A stretch of 64,000 nt of DNA from Meghimatium bilineatum (GCA_034231615.1 CM067318.1:36365382-36429381), one strand, 5' to 3'. Shown: positions 24,440 to 35,570, numbered from the stretch's first letter. Notes: generated by a model from the sequence alone, not told the origin. Made by a program: numbers and translations.

Positions 24440-24612
24440 GATCCATAGATGTACGAATCTCATATTCAGTATGTTGTTCAGCATTTGGTAATTGGCTGAT
24501 CCTGTTCTGTGTTGATGGATATCTCTTCTGTTGATTCCTATATGTCGCTGGTTTCTTTCAGCATCACGCTTCACTCCCAGGTCCTGTATTCTAGCCATAG
24601 ATTCGGAAGAAT
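24440..24612 (-). mobile_element. LINE C-terminal fragment
   Basis: Minus-strand translation MARIQDLGVKRDAERNQRHI resembles MARIKDQGLKCGVARGEHFG in the remnant at 33 kb, placing this in the same RNase H-bearing family. It is a short fragment about 150 bases upstream of the first visible MYRF exon. Confidence 0.5.
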
Positions 24613-24760
24613 AAACACACTACACATATATATCATCAAAATGGTCCACCTCCATGTTTGCATTAAAAATATTAGTCAATCCTTTAAGGCTTCTGGACTT
24701 GTTTCAGCCACCAACCAATAGTATTATATATTTTATCCAAATTGTTTGGTATTTTTGCAG

Positions 24761-25174
24761 GTGCATTTCTGAAGATGTCACATCACGTGGCGTTTTCGAC
24801 AGTGGTTCTTATATCACTGGACCTAATGGCAGCTGCAGCCTCAACCAAAACCTTTTATCCGGTCAAGGACATAGCCTAATCCAAGGTCACAGTCATCTGA
24901 ATGATCCGCAAGACCACAGACACATAAATGGACTGGCAGATCAGTTAAGTCAGCAGCTTCATCATCAGCAACAACTTCAACAACAATATCACAATCACCA
25001 ACAGCAACTGCATCATCACCCGAGTCACAGTAGTTCATGCGAGCACGAGGGACGCCAGCAGCAGCTTTGTCATCCAAACCACCAGCAGCAGCAACAGCAA
25101 AACACTTATTGCAGTATTTCAGGGCAGCCTCAGTATGCGTTTGACGTTTACGAGCACCCACACCTAAGTCATAG
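24761..25174 (+). CDS. MYRF: MYRF exon, His/Gln-rich N-terminal region
   Basis: This is the first exon I can see of a myelin regulatory factor orthologue. It is preceded by a pyrimidine-rich acceptor ending TTTTTGCAG and followed by a GTAAGT donor. It opens with the last base of a split codon, then reads CISEDVTSRGVFDSGSY and 137 full codons to HPHLSH, ending with two bases of the next codon. The central part is low complexity, dominated by His and Gln (for example QQLHHQQQLQQQYHNHQQQ). MYRF proteins are ER-membrane transcription factors whose released N-terminal half enters the nucleus; the N-terminal region carries transcriptional activity. The assignment rests mostly on splice phase (2 bases joined to 1) linking this exon to the recognisable SLPDSPPDSGSE exon, because this part of the family is poorly conserved. 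The exon holding the start codon was not found upstream. Confidence 0.75.
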
Positions 25175-25439
25175 GTAAGTCAATATTTATGTAACTGTCC
25201 ATCTCCATCTGTTAGCTGTCTGTCATAATCGCCACCTGTTAACTGTATGTTATAATATCCTTTATACTCTGTTCACTCTAATAATGAAGAGGGTCAGTGC
25301 TTATGATTGGTTGTTGGACACAGAATGCATTAGTTAATTGTTACGTGCCCAATAATATTGTAAAGGCAACTATAACAAAAAGTGGAAAGAAGACCACCCC
25401 AAATATAATGCATATGATGGGTATTACCAACTATCCAGA

Positions 25440-25741
25440 AGAGACCAGGTTATCCTGCTGCGCCTCAGAACTGGTCACAACAAAATGAGACATCATTTGT
25501 ACACCAAATTCAAAATAGGTACAACTGGGCTCTGCCATTGCAGCCTTGCGAATATGACAGCAGAACATATCCTACAAGAATGTCCCCAGTATGCAGACCT
25601 GAGAAACAAGACATGGCCCACCCAATCAGTGTTGAAGAGAAACTGTATGGCACAGTGGACAATCTAAAACAGACATCAGCCTATATCATAGAATCCGGAG
25701 TCCCAACCTGACTGAGTCATGATCGCCGAAGAAGAAGAAGA
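25440..25741 (+). mobile_element. LINE 3' end, sister family of the RNase H LINE
   Basis: Reads DQVILLRLRTGHNKMRHHLY, then TKFKIGTTGLCHCS and MTAEHILQECPQYADLRNKT before a stop, and ends in (GAA)n at about 25726-25741. It is clearly related to, but distinct from, the LINE at 18.7-22.4 kb (RLRTGHN, TKFKIG, HILQEC shared). It lies 265 bases after the first visible MYRF exon. The sequence just upstream (25300-25440) may belong to it but is too decayed to read. Confidence 0.8.
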
Positions 25742-25962
25742 AATGTTTTAAATAATATTTTTTTTCATGTCAACAGCTGTTTAAAAATCACATGTTATCG
25801 AGGAGTAAAATCACCACGTTAATCAAAAAACGTCACAAATGAAGTCTTGTTTACGTTCTGTTGAGAGTTCTATACTGGTGTCCAGTCATGGTTGTGCCCT
25901 GTCCTCAGACGTAGTACGGTGACCTTTACCTGATTTAGATAGTGGTCTTTTAGTGGTGGGAT

Positions 25963-26240
25963 CGCCCGTATGTTGCCGGGGCCCGAAAGGGGAACAAAGA
26001 ATAGCAGCACTGTTCACCTTCCACGCATGTCGTAAAAGACGACTAAGGAGGTTATGGGATGTAGTTGGCTGTCCCATCCAATATAGGTCAGGGACCCAAA
26101 GCCATGCTGAAGTCGGATGAGTCAGGCCGAAAGGCGCAGATATCGCAGCAATGCTGTAAACCATGACACAATGCATTCCGTTCTCCGGTCTACATCCTGC
26201 TAATCTGCAGGAGTTTGAGAAGGAACGCAGAAGAAGAAGA
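25963..26240 (+). mobile_element. SINE family A, full copy
   Basis: Starts CGCCCGTATGTTGCCGGGGC and ends CGCAGAAGAAGAAGA. Flanks AGTGGTGGGAT (25952-25962) and AGTGGTAGGTA (26241-26251) look like a target-site duplication with two changes. Contains the shared core GCTGAAGTCGGATGAGTCAG at about 26106. Confidence 0.88.
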
Positions 26241-26744
26241 AGTGGTAGGTATCTTCTGTCATGTTATATTCACGTCTTGTGTGGGTTACTTTGTATATGT
26301 TTTGTGTCGACATCCAATAAAAATCACTGGAAAAGTTAATTTACATGTTTGAATAACGTCCCTAAAAGGATGATTTCCAATGAGTCTACAGGATTGTGTT
26401 GTCGAATCACTCTCAGCGATTAACTCTAGTGAAATGTTAAGGAGACGGACGGCTACGTCCGAAAGTATGTCATTTATCCTGTACCACTTCCTGGCTTACT
26501 CCAGTATAAAATGTCAAAGTATTTCTGGATAGTGGGTGAAGATTGGAAGACGGTTTATGTATGTACAAGTAAAATGTAAATGCGTGCGAGGGTGGGGATA
26601 GTTGGGGACGTTGAAGGTTTACCTTGAGTATATCAGTGTTGTCGCCGATAGAAATGGGCAATAACCAAGTCGATACATGATTACTCGTGTCTTCCTCTGT
26701 ATGAACAGAAACGTCAATAATATATGTTATCAGTTATTGTCTCA

Positions 26745-27440
26745 GTATCAAAGTATATCAACGTAATCAATTTTCACATCATTGATACGTATAGATAAAT
26801 ACGGTGTTATGTCTCTAGTTTTCACATCAGTGATACGTATAGATAAATACGGTGTTATGTCCATAATTTTCACATCATTGATACGTATAGAGACATCATG
26901 TTATGTCCATAATTTTCACATTAATGATGCTTAAAGAAAGAGATATACCATGTTATGTCCATAATTTTCACATCATTGATGCGTATAGATAAATACGGTG
27001 TTATGTCTCTAGTTTTCACATCATTGGTGTATATAGAGATATACCATAGAGATATACCATGTTATGCCCCTAATTTTCGCATAATTGTTACACCAGTATA
27101 TTTCCGGGGCCAAATAGGGAAGTAAAAATACCACTAATGTATACCTACCATGCATATCGTAAGAAGCAACTAATTAGGTTATTGGGTAAAGTTAGCTGTC
27201 CCATACAACCCGGGTCAACGTGGCCGAGAATCCATGCTGAAGTCGGATGTCTCAGGCCAAAAGGCGCAGATGTCGCAACAAATATGTAAATAATGACACA
27301 ACGCATTCCGTACCCTATACTACATTCTGATATTCTGCAGGAAGAACAAACGCAAAAGAAGAATATCATTTATTTTTTTTAGGTAAAGACGGTGTTCTGT
27401 CCCTATTTTTCATGTCATTGATGTATAACAGAAAATAGCT
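26745..27440. repeat. 48-bp minisatellite split by a SINE
   Basis: Units with TTTTCACATCATTGATACGT, ATAGATAAATACGGTGTTAT and GTCTCTAG from 26775 to about 27085, then a last unit at 27385-27440 after the SINE A copy at 27090-27363. Confidence 0.9.
27090..27363 (+). mobile_element. SINE family A, diverged copy in tandem array
   Basis: A decayed full-length copy (TTCCGGGGCCAAATAGGGAA near its 5' end, GCAAAAGAAGAA at its 3' end). It splits a roughly 48-bp tandem array, whose unit resumes at 27385-27440. Confidence 0.82.
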
Positions 27441-27539
27441 TTTTTCTGCTCCTAATTTAAAGAAATGACATTAAAATCCTAGAGTCTAACAAATAAGAAC
27501 ATTTGAATTTACCCAAGTCTGAAACAAAAATATTGCATT

Positions 27540-27800
27540 CAAATCTTCTCCTGATCCCAAAGCTATGAGTCAACTCTTCTATGCGTGAAACAAAGATGTG
27601 AGTCAACTCTTCTCTGAGTGAAATAAAGATATGAGTAAACTCTTCTCTGAGTGAAACAAAGATATCAGTTAAATCTTCTTTAAGTGAAACAAAGATATGA
27701 CAGTAAAATCGCGCCTGAATCTGAAATAAAGATATGTCAACTCTTTCCCGAGTTTGAAACAAATATTTAGCAGTAGTTGAAATCTTCTCCGAGTTTGAAA
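27540..27800. repeat. 33-bp minisatellite
   Basis: About 7 diverged copies with AACTCTTCTCTGAGTGAAAC and AAAGATATGAGT. Confidence 0.92.
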
Positions 27801-28457
27801 CAGATACCACATGCAAACCTTCTCCTAACCTCAAACAAATATATCACATGCAAATCCGATCTGAACCTGAAGCAAAGTTATTACAACTTTGGTGGCTTTG
27901 TGTGTCTAGGCTACTATAAAACAAGAACAATAAAATGTCATTTGCCACACATTTACATTCGTCGGTGCCGAATTATACCGGGATTACCCCAGTTCCCACA
28001 CCCACCTCCTTTGATTCTTTGCTCAATCACTGCACACTTTCCCTTTCCTTAACATTTCGCTTGTGACCTACCACCTGTAGCGAACTCTGTCCCTTGTACA
28101 AAGGTGCGACAGAACAAGAAATTAACAGTTTACGATCATGATTCATCTGCAAAACTGGCTGGTAAGTTATTTGACAATTAAGATTCGCATTGGATGACAC
28201 TAACAATTACGTTATTTGGATGTTTTTGTTTTTCGTGTGTTTTTATTCTGGCGAAAAATATGAGGAAATCACGTAGACATCAAGAGGATTAACTAACGCA
28301 GATAAAGGATGACTTCATTTATGCCATAGGCCTAAGTCACTTCACAGCTATTCTTGAAGTCGTACAATAACGTTTATCCTGAAGATCAGAAAAAGATGCA
28401 TATGCCTATACTGAATAGTTATATTTACAATAATATGATTATTTTTGGATGTTAGTT

Positions 28458-28617
28458 CCCGCCGAAGACGGATGTGTCAGGCCTTTGGCGCAAATAAAAC
28501 GGCGACACAATGCATTTCCATTTTCTGGACTACATCCTTCTGTAAATCTACCAGGACCATGATTCTGCTAGATCCAGTGGGAGTTTGAGAATGAACGCAG
28601 AAGAAGAAGAAGAAGAA
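28458..28617 (+). mobile_element. SINE family B with 11-bp target-site duplication
   Basis: A shorter, 160-bp element starting CCCGCCGAAGACGGATGTGT and ending in (GAA)n. Perfect flanks GGATGTTAGTT at 28447-28457 and 28618-28628. It shares the core CGGATGTGTCAGGCC and the GGACTACATCCT and GAGAATGAACGCAGAAG segments with family A but has a different middle (CTAGATCCAGTGGGAG). Confidence 0.9.
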
Positions 28618-28734
28618 GGATGTTAGTTTTTCAAAGTGAACACAGTAACACAGCTCATATAATGTATTGTTTAAAACACACAATTATTCCGTAGTTGAAG
28701 TTTGTAAGGTATCAGAGTTGTAGACCCGGTTATA

Positions 28735-28975
28735 CGTATTTCCGTGCTGAAAGGAAAGTACAATAAACGTATTTCCATGCTGAATTGAAAGTAAAATAAA
28801 CGTATTTCCATGCTGAATGGAAAGTTAAATAAACGTATTTCCATGCTGAAAGGAAAGTAAAATAAACATATTTCCATGCTGAAAGGAAAGTAAAATAAAC
28901 ATATTTCCATGCTGAAAGGAAAGTAAAATAACCGTATTTCCATGCTGAAAGGAAAGTAAAATAAACGTATTTGGT
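28735..28975. repeat. 33-bp minisatellite
   Basis: About 7 copies of CGTATTTCCATGCTGAAAGG plus AAAGTAAAATAAA. Confidence 0.96.
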
Positions 28976-29004
28976 GTTATCGGTGGTCTCTCTCATATGT
29001 TTAT

Positions 29005-29185
29005 TGGACTGGTAGGTGTTACAGCCATGAATTACAAACAGTAAGTATTATTCTTTTTACACACAAAAATCACGTAGAAATATTGGTAGATGTTAATTCA
29101 GGAATTACAAACAGTAAGTACCATTACACGCACGTGAGTATTTTTTTTAGACATAACTATCATGTAGAAATATTTGAACATTTTT
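29005..29185. repeat. diverged tandem duplication, about 80 bp
   Basis: GAATTACAAACAGTAAGTA and the CACGTAGAAATATT / CATGTAGAAATATT phrases recur two to three times. Nothing else was seen up to the hAT element at 29475. Confidence 0.8.
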
Positions 29186-29474
29186 TTGGGTAATGCTATC
29201 AGGATAGTAGATACTTCTCGGTAGGTGGGATGGTGTTATCTAATGAATAGTCAATTCTTCATTTCTCATGGTGTTTTTGGTGACATCTTTGGTGGGAAAT
29301 TATTAAGGAGGATTTTGTTAGGGTGGATATTTTATTTTGTTCTGCTTCCAATTACTAAATATCATGTCCCTACCATGGGGGTGAAAGATTGGGGGGGGGG
29401 GGGTTGGACCTCTATATGCAGACTTTAATACTTTACACCGGCATTTTCTGAAACATTATTTGTGTTTGTTATAC

Positions 29475-30113
29475 CAGGGGTCGGCAACCTATGGCACGCG
29501 CGCCACACTTGGCACGCCAAGAAATTTCAAATGGCACGCAGACTCTTCACGTTTCCTGTATAAAGTTGATTATAAATCGATTAACGGGGTTTTAGCAACA
29601 GATTGATTTCAGACTTCAGAATTATGGACATCAAAATTTGTTGAACTACGGAAGTCTCTGGAAAATGAAAATCTAGAAAAGTCTGCAGCTATTCTCAACT
29701 GTTGGACATCCCTTCCAAATTATTACATCTGTTTGAAGAAAATTTTCTCTCGCATGAAAGCATTGCTAAATCCACAGCGTAGTCGCCTAACGCCTGAACA
29801 TTCAGAAAATTTTGTCAAACTCAAAGTGACAAAGTATGTTGTGATTATTGAGCAACTGGCCAAGACCATACAAGGGCAAGGCTCCCATACATAATTTAAA
29901 AATTTCAAAGAAACTCTATTTCTTTTAATGATGTTTACAACTTTACATATTATTTAATATCATTTATATTAAATAATAAAAATATAAAAATAAACTATTT
30001 GGTAAAATAAGAATATTGGCCTCGACCTGTATAAAATGATATGTGATGTTGGCATTCTGAATAATTTGAAACCTTAAGTTGGCACACAGTTAGCAAAAGG
30101 TTGCCGACCCCTG
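29475..30113. mobile_element. hAT-type DNA transposon remnant with TIRs and 8-bp TSD
   Basis: A 639-bp element with 16-bp perfect terminal inverted repeats, CAGGGGTCGGCAACCT at the left and AGGTTGCCGACCCCTG at the right. It is flanked by a perfect 8-bp duplication TGTTATAC (29467-29474 and 30114-30121). Both the TIR sequence and the 8-bp duplication are hAT hallmarks. It carries a transposase C-terminal fragment (29613-29894). Confidence 0.93.
29613..29894 (+). pseudogene. hAT transposase C-terminal fragment
   Basis: An open stretch of about 93 codons inside the hAT element: TSELWTSKFVELRKSLENEN, FSRMKALLNPQRSRLTPEHS and ENFVKLKVTKYVVIIEQLAK, then SHT and a stop. The MK-x-L-x-n-RSRLT-x-EH block is typical of the C-terminal dimerisation region of hAT transposases related to the GTF2IRD2/ZBED-type families. 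No start or catalytic core remains, so this is an internally deleted copy. Confidence 0.75.
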
Positions 30114-30121
30114 TGTTATAC

Positions 30122-30930
30122 CATACATCTAGTTCATGGAACACTTTGCAAGACTCATGTTCGTTTAATTTAATTTTGAAACTATTACTTAATGAAAGAA
30201 GCTAATATTTTCTGTGCGTCGATAGATGGAACAAAGCTGAGAAGAGATAAAGCAGACTTGATTAAGACAGTCATAAAGTCATTGCAAAATTAAAATGAGT
30301 TTAAGAGGTTGAGAACGTAGACATACAAATAAGGTCAAAAATGGGAGTGTATAGAGGTGAGGGAAGGCAAAGTAGTCTTTTTGAAAAGACCCGAAGATCA
30401 CATAACACCTGACTGGGACTATGAGTCTACCTACATACGCTGAGATGGCTGCTGGAACGGAGAGCTGAGCACTTATGGGAGTGTCCCGAGTACTGTGATG
30501 CTAGTTTCTAATCAAGAATCAAGCTAATATTTACACAGTGCATCCTAAGATCAGCAAACGATTGAAGATTTCTTTGAAATTGCACGATGTGCATCTGTTG
30601 CGCATAGGAACATGCAGTCATCACGTACTTATAGCAGTAATCAAATTAAGATTGGAACAAAAGAAATATGATTTCACTTTGTGAAAGTTCTGTTAATATA
30701 TGACTAATATGAAATAAAGTTACAAATCTGAAGAGGAATCATTTAGTAATGTACGAGTAAATGAAATAGAAATCAAACAAATACAATATTTTGGACATAT
30801 TAACTCTTAATGGATCCAAACGACACATATATTGCTGCCTGGTCTGGAAAGAAAATACGGAAAGAGAAAATCGGTTTTCGTTTGGGCCACTACGAGTTAA
30901 AAGACATGACACCTTGTTGAAGACAGAGTT
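30122..30930. other. no gene recognised
   Basis: Contains AGAGCTGAGCACTTATGGGA (30460-30520), which pairs with the reverse complement of 2300-2400 (a repeat of unknown class). The remainder shows no gene or structure. Confidence 0.45.
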
Positions 30931-31110
30931 GTTGAAGATACCTATTTGAAGGCAAAGTTGAAGGTCGACGAGCAAGAGATAGACATAGGTACAAGTTGGA
31001 GGAGACATCATGAGATGGAGAAAATACAATCTGTCAGAGTGCACCACCAAGATAAGAGATGGGTATTGGAGGTCCATTGCAGCAAATCTTCGTTGCAGCG
31101 ACCGCACTTT
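30930..31110 (+). mobile_element. LINE 3' tail, EGKVEGRRARG family
   Basis: Plus strand encodes AKLKVDEQEIDIGTSWRRHH in one frame and YWRSIAANLRCSDRT in another; the nucleotide sequence of the last 90 bases parallels 54530-54680. Confidence 0.6.
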
Positions 31111-31136
31111 CTTATGATGGTCATTGACATTAATTC

Positions 31137-31258
31137 CAGCAGAAAATGAGTTACGTTTCATACATAAGGTGGAATTCTAACAGAAAATGAGTCACGTATC
31201 ATACATATGGTGGAATTCTAACAGAAAATGAGTCACGTATCATACATATGGTAGAATT
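31137..31258. repeat. 41-43-bp triplication
   Basis: AGAAAATGAGTCACGTATCA and TACATATGGTGGAATTCTA, three units. Confidence 0.92.
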
Positions 31259-31554
31259 TATCTTTTACATCTAATCTGAATCAACAGATCAAAATTTTCT
31301 CTATGCCGAGGTCAAGAGAAATATACATCATGAGCCAAGATGGCAATGATGACTAGCGCATCACTTTGCTCACGAACAAGACATCTTTTGATTCAGCCAG
31401 TACCAAGAAGGTGAACGAACCATCTGCTGCAGATAAAGCACTACACACTCATATAAACAGAATCACAACACTCAGCTACATCACTAGATAGATCTGAATG
31501 TAACGCAGCTGTACTGACAAGTATTTGCGTGTGGCCATTGGATTAATCATCATC

Positions 31555-31960
31555 AAATAAGTACCGTTGACTCGAAGGATCTCTACAGCGGACCTCCAAC
31601 CTCCTCTATCATTTGCCTCGGTGGTTCACTCTGCTAGACTTCAGCATGTCCTTCTCATTATATTTCTTTCCCATTTGTATATCTACCTACCTCTAACTCG
31701 CTTTCCATCACCTCTATCTTTTAAATAAAATCCTCAACAAGGTGTCATAACTTTTAATATGTCCACAATATTTTGTGGTTTCTTCTCTTTCCACGAAGTT
31801 CTCCCTATTCTTCTACACATCTATATCGCTACCATATCAATTATGTCTTGTAGACGTTTGTTGATTATCCATACATATTTATAAGCCGTATATGTACTGT
31901 AGATATAACATTTAATAATTCTTATCTTTGCGTGCTTGTGATTTGTTTTAGATGTTATTT
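31555..31960 (-). mobile_element. LINE 3' part, EGKVEGRRARG family
   Basis: Minus-strand fragments RRIGRTSWKEKKPQNIVDIL, KVMTPC and GKRVRGR followed by the RRWRST-like end at about 31560. A fourth LINE 3'-tail family, also at 2.75, 30.9, 35.8 and 54.5 kb. Confidence 0.55.
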
Positions 31961-32019
31961 TCCTCTTGTTATTGAAAGTAACTTACACAGTGACTTACCA
32001 ACTTTCACCATTACTTCTT

Positions 32020-32560
32020 CATCCAAAGATCAAGATGGAAATTAAACAACAAATAATATCTACAATTTTTATACCAACACTGTGCTACCAATGTCAAACA
32101 TGATCTTTAACAGCTTCGCAGTAAAGAAAAATCGTCACATGGGAAATGAAGTGTCTGAGAAAAGCTGCGATGGTTACCAAACTAGATAAAATAAGAAATG
32201 AAGAAATTAGGAAAAGAGTTGGTATAATATCATGTATCGAATATACTGAAAGACAGCAAGTAAAATTGTTCGGTCACCTTATGAGAATGAAGCCAAACCA
32301 AATACCAATAAGAGCATATAACACAAGAATATTGGGGCGTAAGGCCATAGGTAGACAAAGAAAACGGTGTATAGAAAACATCAAGATAGCCTTGAACAAA
32401 CATGGACTAAATGCAACCACTGCGACACATCTGGCCTTGGAGCGACAGCTTAAGCTCCCACACCTACGCTTAACGGCAAGTGTGAATGCGATCAACAATC
32501 ATTCACCTGGGGAAAGACAAAAGACAATTGAAAGTACTTTTAGCTATTTCTGTTCTCCTT
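32020..32560 (+). mobile_element. LINE 3' part, CYQCQTWALT family
   Basis: Plus-strand frame MKCLRKAAMVTKLDKIRNEE, RKRVGIISCIEYTERQQVKL, FGHLMRMKPNQIPIRAYNTR and HLALERQLKLP matches the 47.9 kb copy, with an upstream piece IFIPTLCYQCQT broken by stops. Confidence 0.8.
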
Positions 32561-32802
32561 TGTTTCTGTTTCTTTATCCACTAATAGTCTGATGTATTGG
32601 TTACTTTGGAATCTTCTCTGGTCACTTTAAAAAAAACATATATATTCTTCAATTACTTGAATGTCTATATATGTTAATGTGGTTGACAAGAACAGTGGAA
32701 CAAACGGAACAATTACATCCAGTGTTGAGGAAGGAAGTCGATACTGTCACTTCTGTCATCAAATGGCTCTCTGGGACATCATTCTTTAAAGCAGTTTTTG
32801 TA

Positions 32803-32925
32803 TAAGACGATATATATCTGTATAAGACGACATATATTTGTATAAGACGACATATATTTGTATAAGACGATGTATATTTGTATAAGACGACATTATTTTG
32901 TATAAGACGACATATATATGTCGAT
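32803..32925. repeat. 21-bp minisatellite
   Basis: About 6 copies of TGTATAAGACGACATATATT. Confidence 0.95.
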
Positions 32926-32984
32926 ATTAGTGGACATCTATAGCTATATCTAACTTCCAGGGTATCTATACTCACAGTAATGTG

Positions 32985-33778
32985 AGACCAGACCAGAAGT
33001 TAGTTAGTTGGTTAGTCGTCGGATCATCATCACTGCAAACTGGACACGTCCATAGTTGCTCTGATATCTTCTTGTGTGTATTCGCCATTACACTCCTGCT
33101 GACAGTACCGGTCCCACGCTGGCCGACCACCATTCTTCTGCGCCCTCCAAAATGTTCACCTCTAGCAACACCGCATTTCAATCCCTGATCTTTAATCCTA
33201 GCCATTGAAAAGGAATCATCATCCACACTAGTCCCACTCTCGCGTGTCATATCTCTCAAGGAGCCCAAAACGTCAGCGCGATCCATTGCCCCATCGCCCC
33301 GTGCCACAATCGCGCACGATGCCAGCTGATCCGCTCTTTCATTGCCTCGAACGCCTACATGTCCCGGTACGAAAATAAATGCAACCATTTTCAAGCTCGC
33401 CCTTCTCAAGGCCTCAATCCACCGTTCGCGAACGAGACCCACCCGTACCTTCCAAATAACACTCACAGAGCAACTCCAGATGCAGACCTACGCCACCTTC
33501 TGTGTGCGCAGCCACCCAAATGCCCTTGTCACCGCCATAGTCTCCATGGCCACACCACTTGTAGTGACCCATATCAATGGAGAGTTTGCAATGGATCACG
33601 GAAATGTGTTGAACTGCTTCAGTGTGTTGACACTTGTTGAATGCGGGCACCGCGATTGAAGAAGCATCGAGGCTGATAATTAGAGGAATTAATCGGACAT
33701 CTACAGTTCAAAATGATAAGTGTGGCCAACCAGTGAGCCACGGGAACCATCAGTATGCATACTTTTCATCATCTGCTG
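32985..33778 (-). mobile_element. decayed LINE remnant, RNase H and C-terminal zinc knuckle
   Basis: On the minus strand one frame reads FVPGHVGVRGNERADQLAS, the last catalytic segment of a retrotransposon-type RNase H, followed by SFSMARIKDQGLKCGVARGE and LWTCPVCSDDD. Upstream another frame gives pieces of the RNase H middle part (VTRAFGWLRTQ). The frame is shifted at least twice. It differs from the 18.7 kb LINE and is a separate, older family. A plus-strand LINE copy is inserted at its 5' side (33789). Confidence 0.75.
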
Positions 33779-33788
33779 ACTATCTCAC

Positions 33789-34251
33789 TGTGGAATACCA
33801 GGAAATGAAAAAGCAGACCAACTGGCCAAGGAAGGTGCTGCCGAAGACCAACCAGATATACCAATCACCTACCATCAGAAAAAACAGATGATCAAGTCAA
33901 TAAGAAAGCCACAAATACCAACACAAGATGACTATAACATTTATGAACAGATCAGAACAAGTTATAATTCTACGTCTCAGAACAGGACACAACCGACTCC
34001 GCAGTCACATGTATACAAAGTTCAAGATTGGCAACACGGCCATGTGGACAGGCAGCACAGAGTGCCAAACATATACTTCAAGAGTGTTCTGAGCATGAAA
34101 CGCCGAGGCAGACATATTGGCCAGAGGAAACAACACTGGAATCAAAGCTCTATGAGACACTGTATGAACTACAAAAGACAGTGAGTTTTATTCAGGAGAC
34201 AGAATTACAGATATAGACATGTTTCAAGTGAATGAAAGAAGAAGAAAAAAA
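33789..34251 (+). mobile_element. 5'-truncated copy of the RNase H LINE with target-site duplication
   Basis: This copy matches the 3' end of the 18.7-22.4 kb LINE from the RNase H SHCGIPG region to the (GAA)n tail, including the C-terminal HILQEC-type region and the 3' noncoding end. It is flanked by a 10-bp direct repeat TCATCTGCTG (33779-33788 and 34252-34261), the footprint of target-primed insertion with 5' truncation. Small deletions shift its frame, so it has no coding capacity. It landed in an older, opposite-strand RNase H-bearing LINE remnant. Confidence 0.9.
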
Positions 34252-34604
34252 TCATCTGCTGGGGGAGATTGAGAACCAAGGGGTCTGCATTGAGTGCAAT
34301 GATTTCTGTACATAATCAATAACCAGTAACTATATTGCTGTTAATTCTTTCATGTATTTTCTTTTCATTAGTATTTTGGTCTTATGTCTCATCGTTTCAT
34401 CGTTTTACTCTTGTGTATTATGTACAATTCACTGCCCTGGTTTCTTATGTACTGGTATAAATGCTGATGTATTTTAGACCCTTAGTATGTTACCGGCTTG
34501 CTAGTTTTGTGCTAGTTCTCGCACTAAATTGGGCTAATAGGACTCAGTTAATCCTCATTATTTATTACTATTGTGAGTGTAATTTTCATTATATAAATAT
34601 GATA

Positions 34605-34690
34605 TATCTGGCTATGTGATGACGGTCAAAATACCAGGTTCGAATCCCGCAGCAGGAAATTCTGCGACCGAACGGGTCAGAAAGCAGGTA
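34605..34690 (+). mobile_element. tRNA-like SINE head
   Basis: TGGCTATGTGATGACGG resembles an A box and CAGGTTCGAATCCCGC contains a perfect B box. No body was recognised downstream. Confidence 0.5.
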
Positions 34691-35423
34691 CAAACTACTG
34701 AACTATTGTCTATAAAATGTTTCGTATAAAGTCAACAGTGCCACAAATTCCTTGTTGATTTGATGACTACGTCTTGAATAGGATATGCTAACCAATTTTT
34801 TCATGATATAAAAAACACAATTTATAAATAAGGTGAAAATATGTTTAACTATATATATATATGTGCGTGCGTGCGTGCGGGCGTGCGGGCGTGCATAGCA
34901 AAGACATCGGAAACGTCCGTCTTTCAGTAAAAGGAACAGGTAAGAATAATCTGATACTAACAAGAAAACAAAAGTTGTTTCGTTATAAGTGAAACGAGTT
35001 TTCATGTGTAGGTTTTTATAGTAGTGATTATTAAGTATAAGTAATTGTTCTTGGCAATGAATAGATCTTGTGAAAACTTGAATCGTTCGATTGTCAGTAT
35101 ATTGTGACAGTTTCAAGGTGTGAGATATGCAAAGGGACTTAAGGTTTTGAAAGATATGTACTTACTGCACAAAACTGAAATCCAACAGGTAAATGCAGGA
35201 ACAGAGCAGTAAAATTTTGGTAATCACTAGATACACACTATAATAACACGCAGAAATCAACGTTTCTTACATTTAACTTGACCATGTGAATGAAATCTAT
35301 AGTTCTTACCTGTCGTTTTCTGTTGTGTATGTTTAATCTTTTGTCTTGATAAAGTCTTTTTGGTCGAAACAAAACTTTATTACTCTGTTCCTGAATTTAC
35401 CTGTAAGTTTTCGAAAGATGGCT

Positions 35424-35570
35424 CGTGCAACAAAGTGCAGGTAGTGTGATTAGTTCAACAAAGTGCAGGTAGTGTGATTAGTTCAACAAAGTGCAGGTAG
35501 TGTGATTAGTTCAACAAAGTGCAGGTAGTGTAATTAGTTCAAAAAAGTGCAGATAGTGTAATTAGTTCAA
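35424..35570. repeat. 28-30-bp minisatellite
   Basis: About 5 copies of CAACAAAGTGCAGGTAGTGT plus GATTAGTT. Confidence 0.94.

Noticed and set aside
24654..24760. ATG upstream of the first MYRF exon as protein start
   Set aside because: The frame crosses a clear pyrimidine-rich acceptor at 24760; the upstream residues (MFALKILVNPLRLLDL) are intron-like.
34605..34690. tRNA gene on the plus strand
   Set aside because: Perfect B box but no pairing acceptor stem and weak A box.
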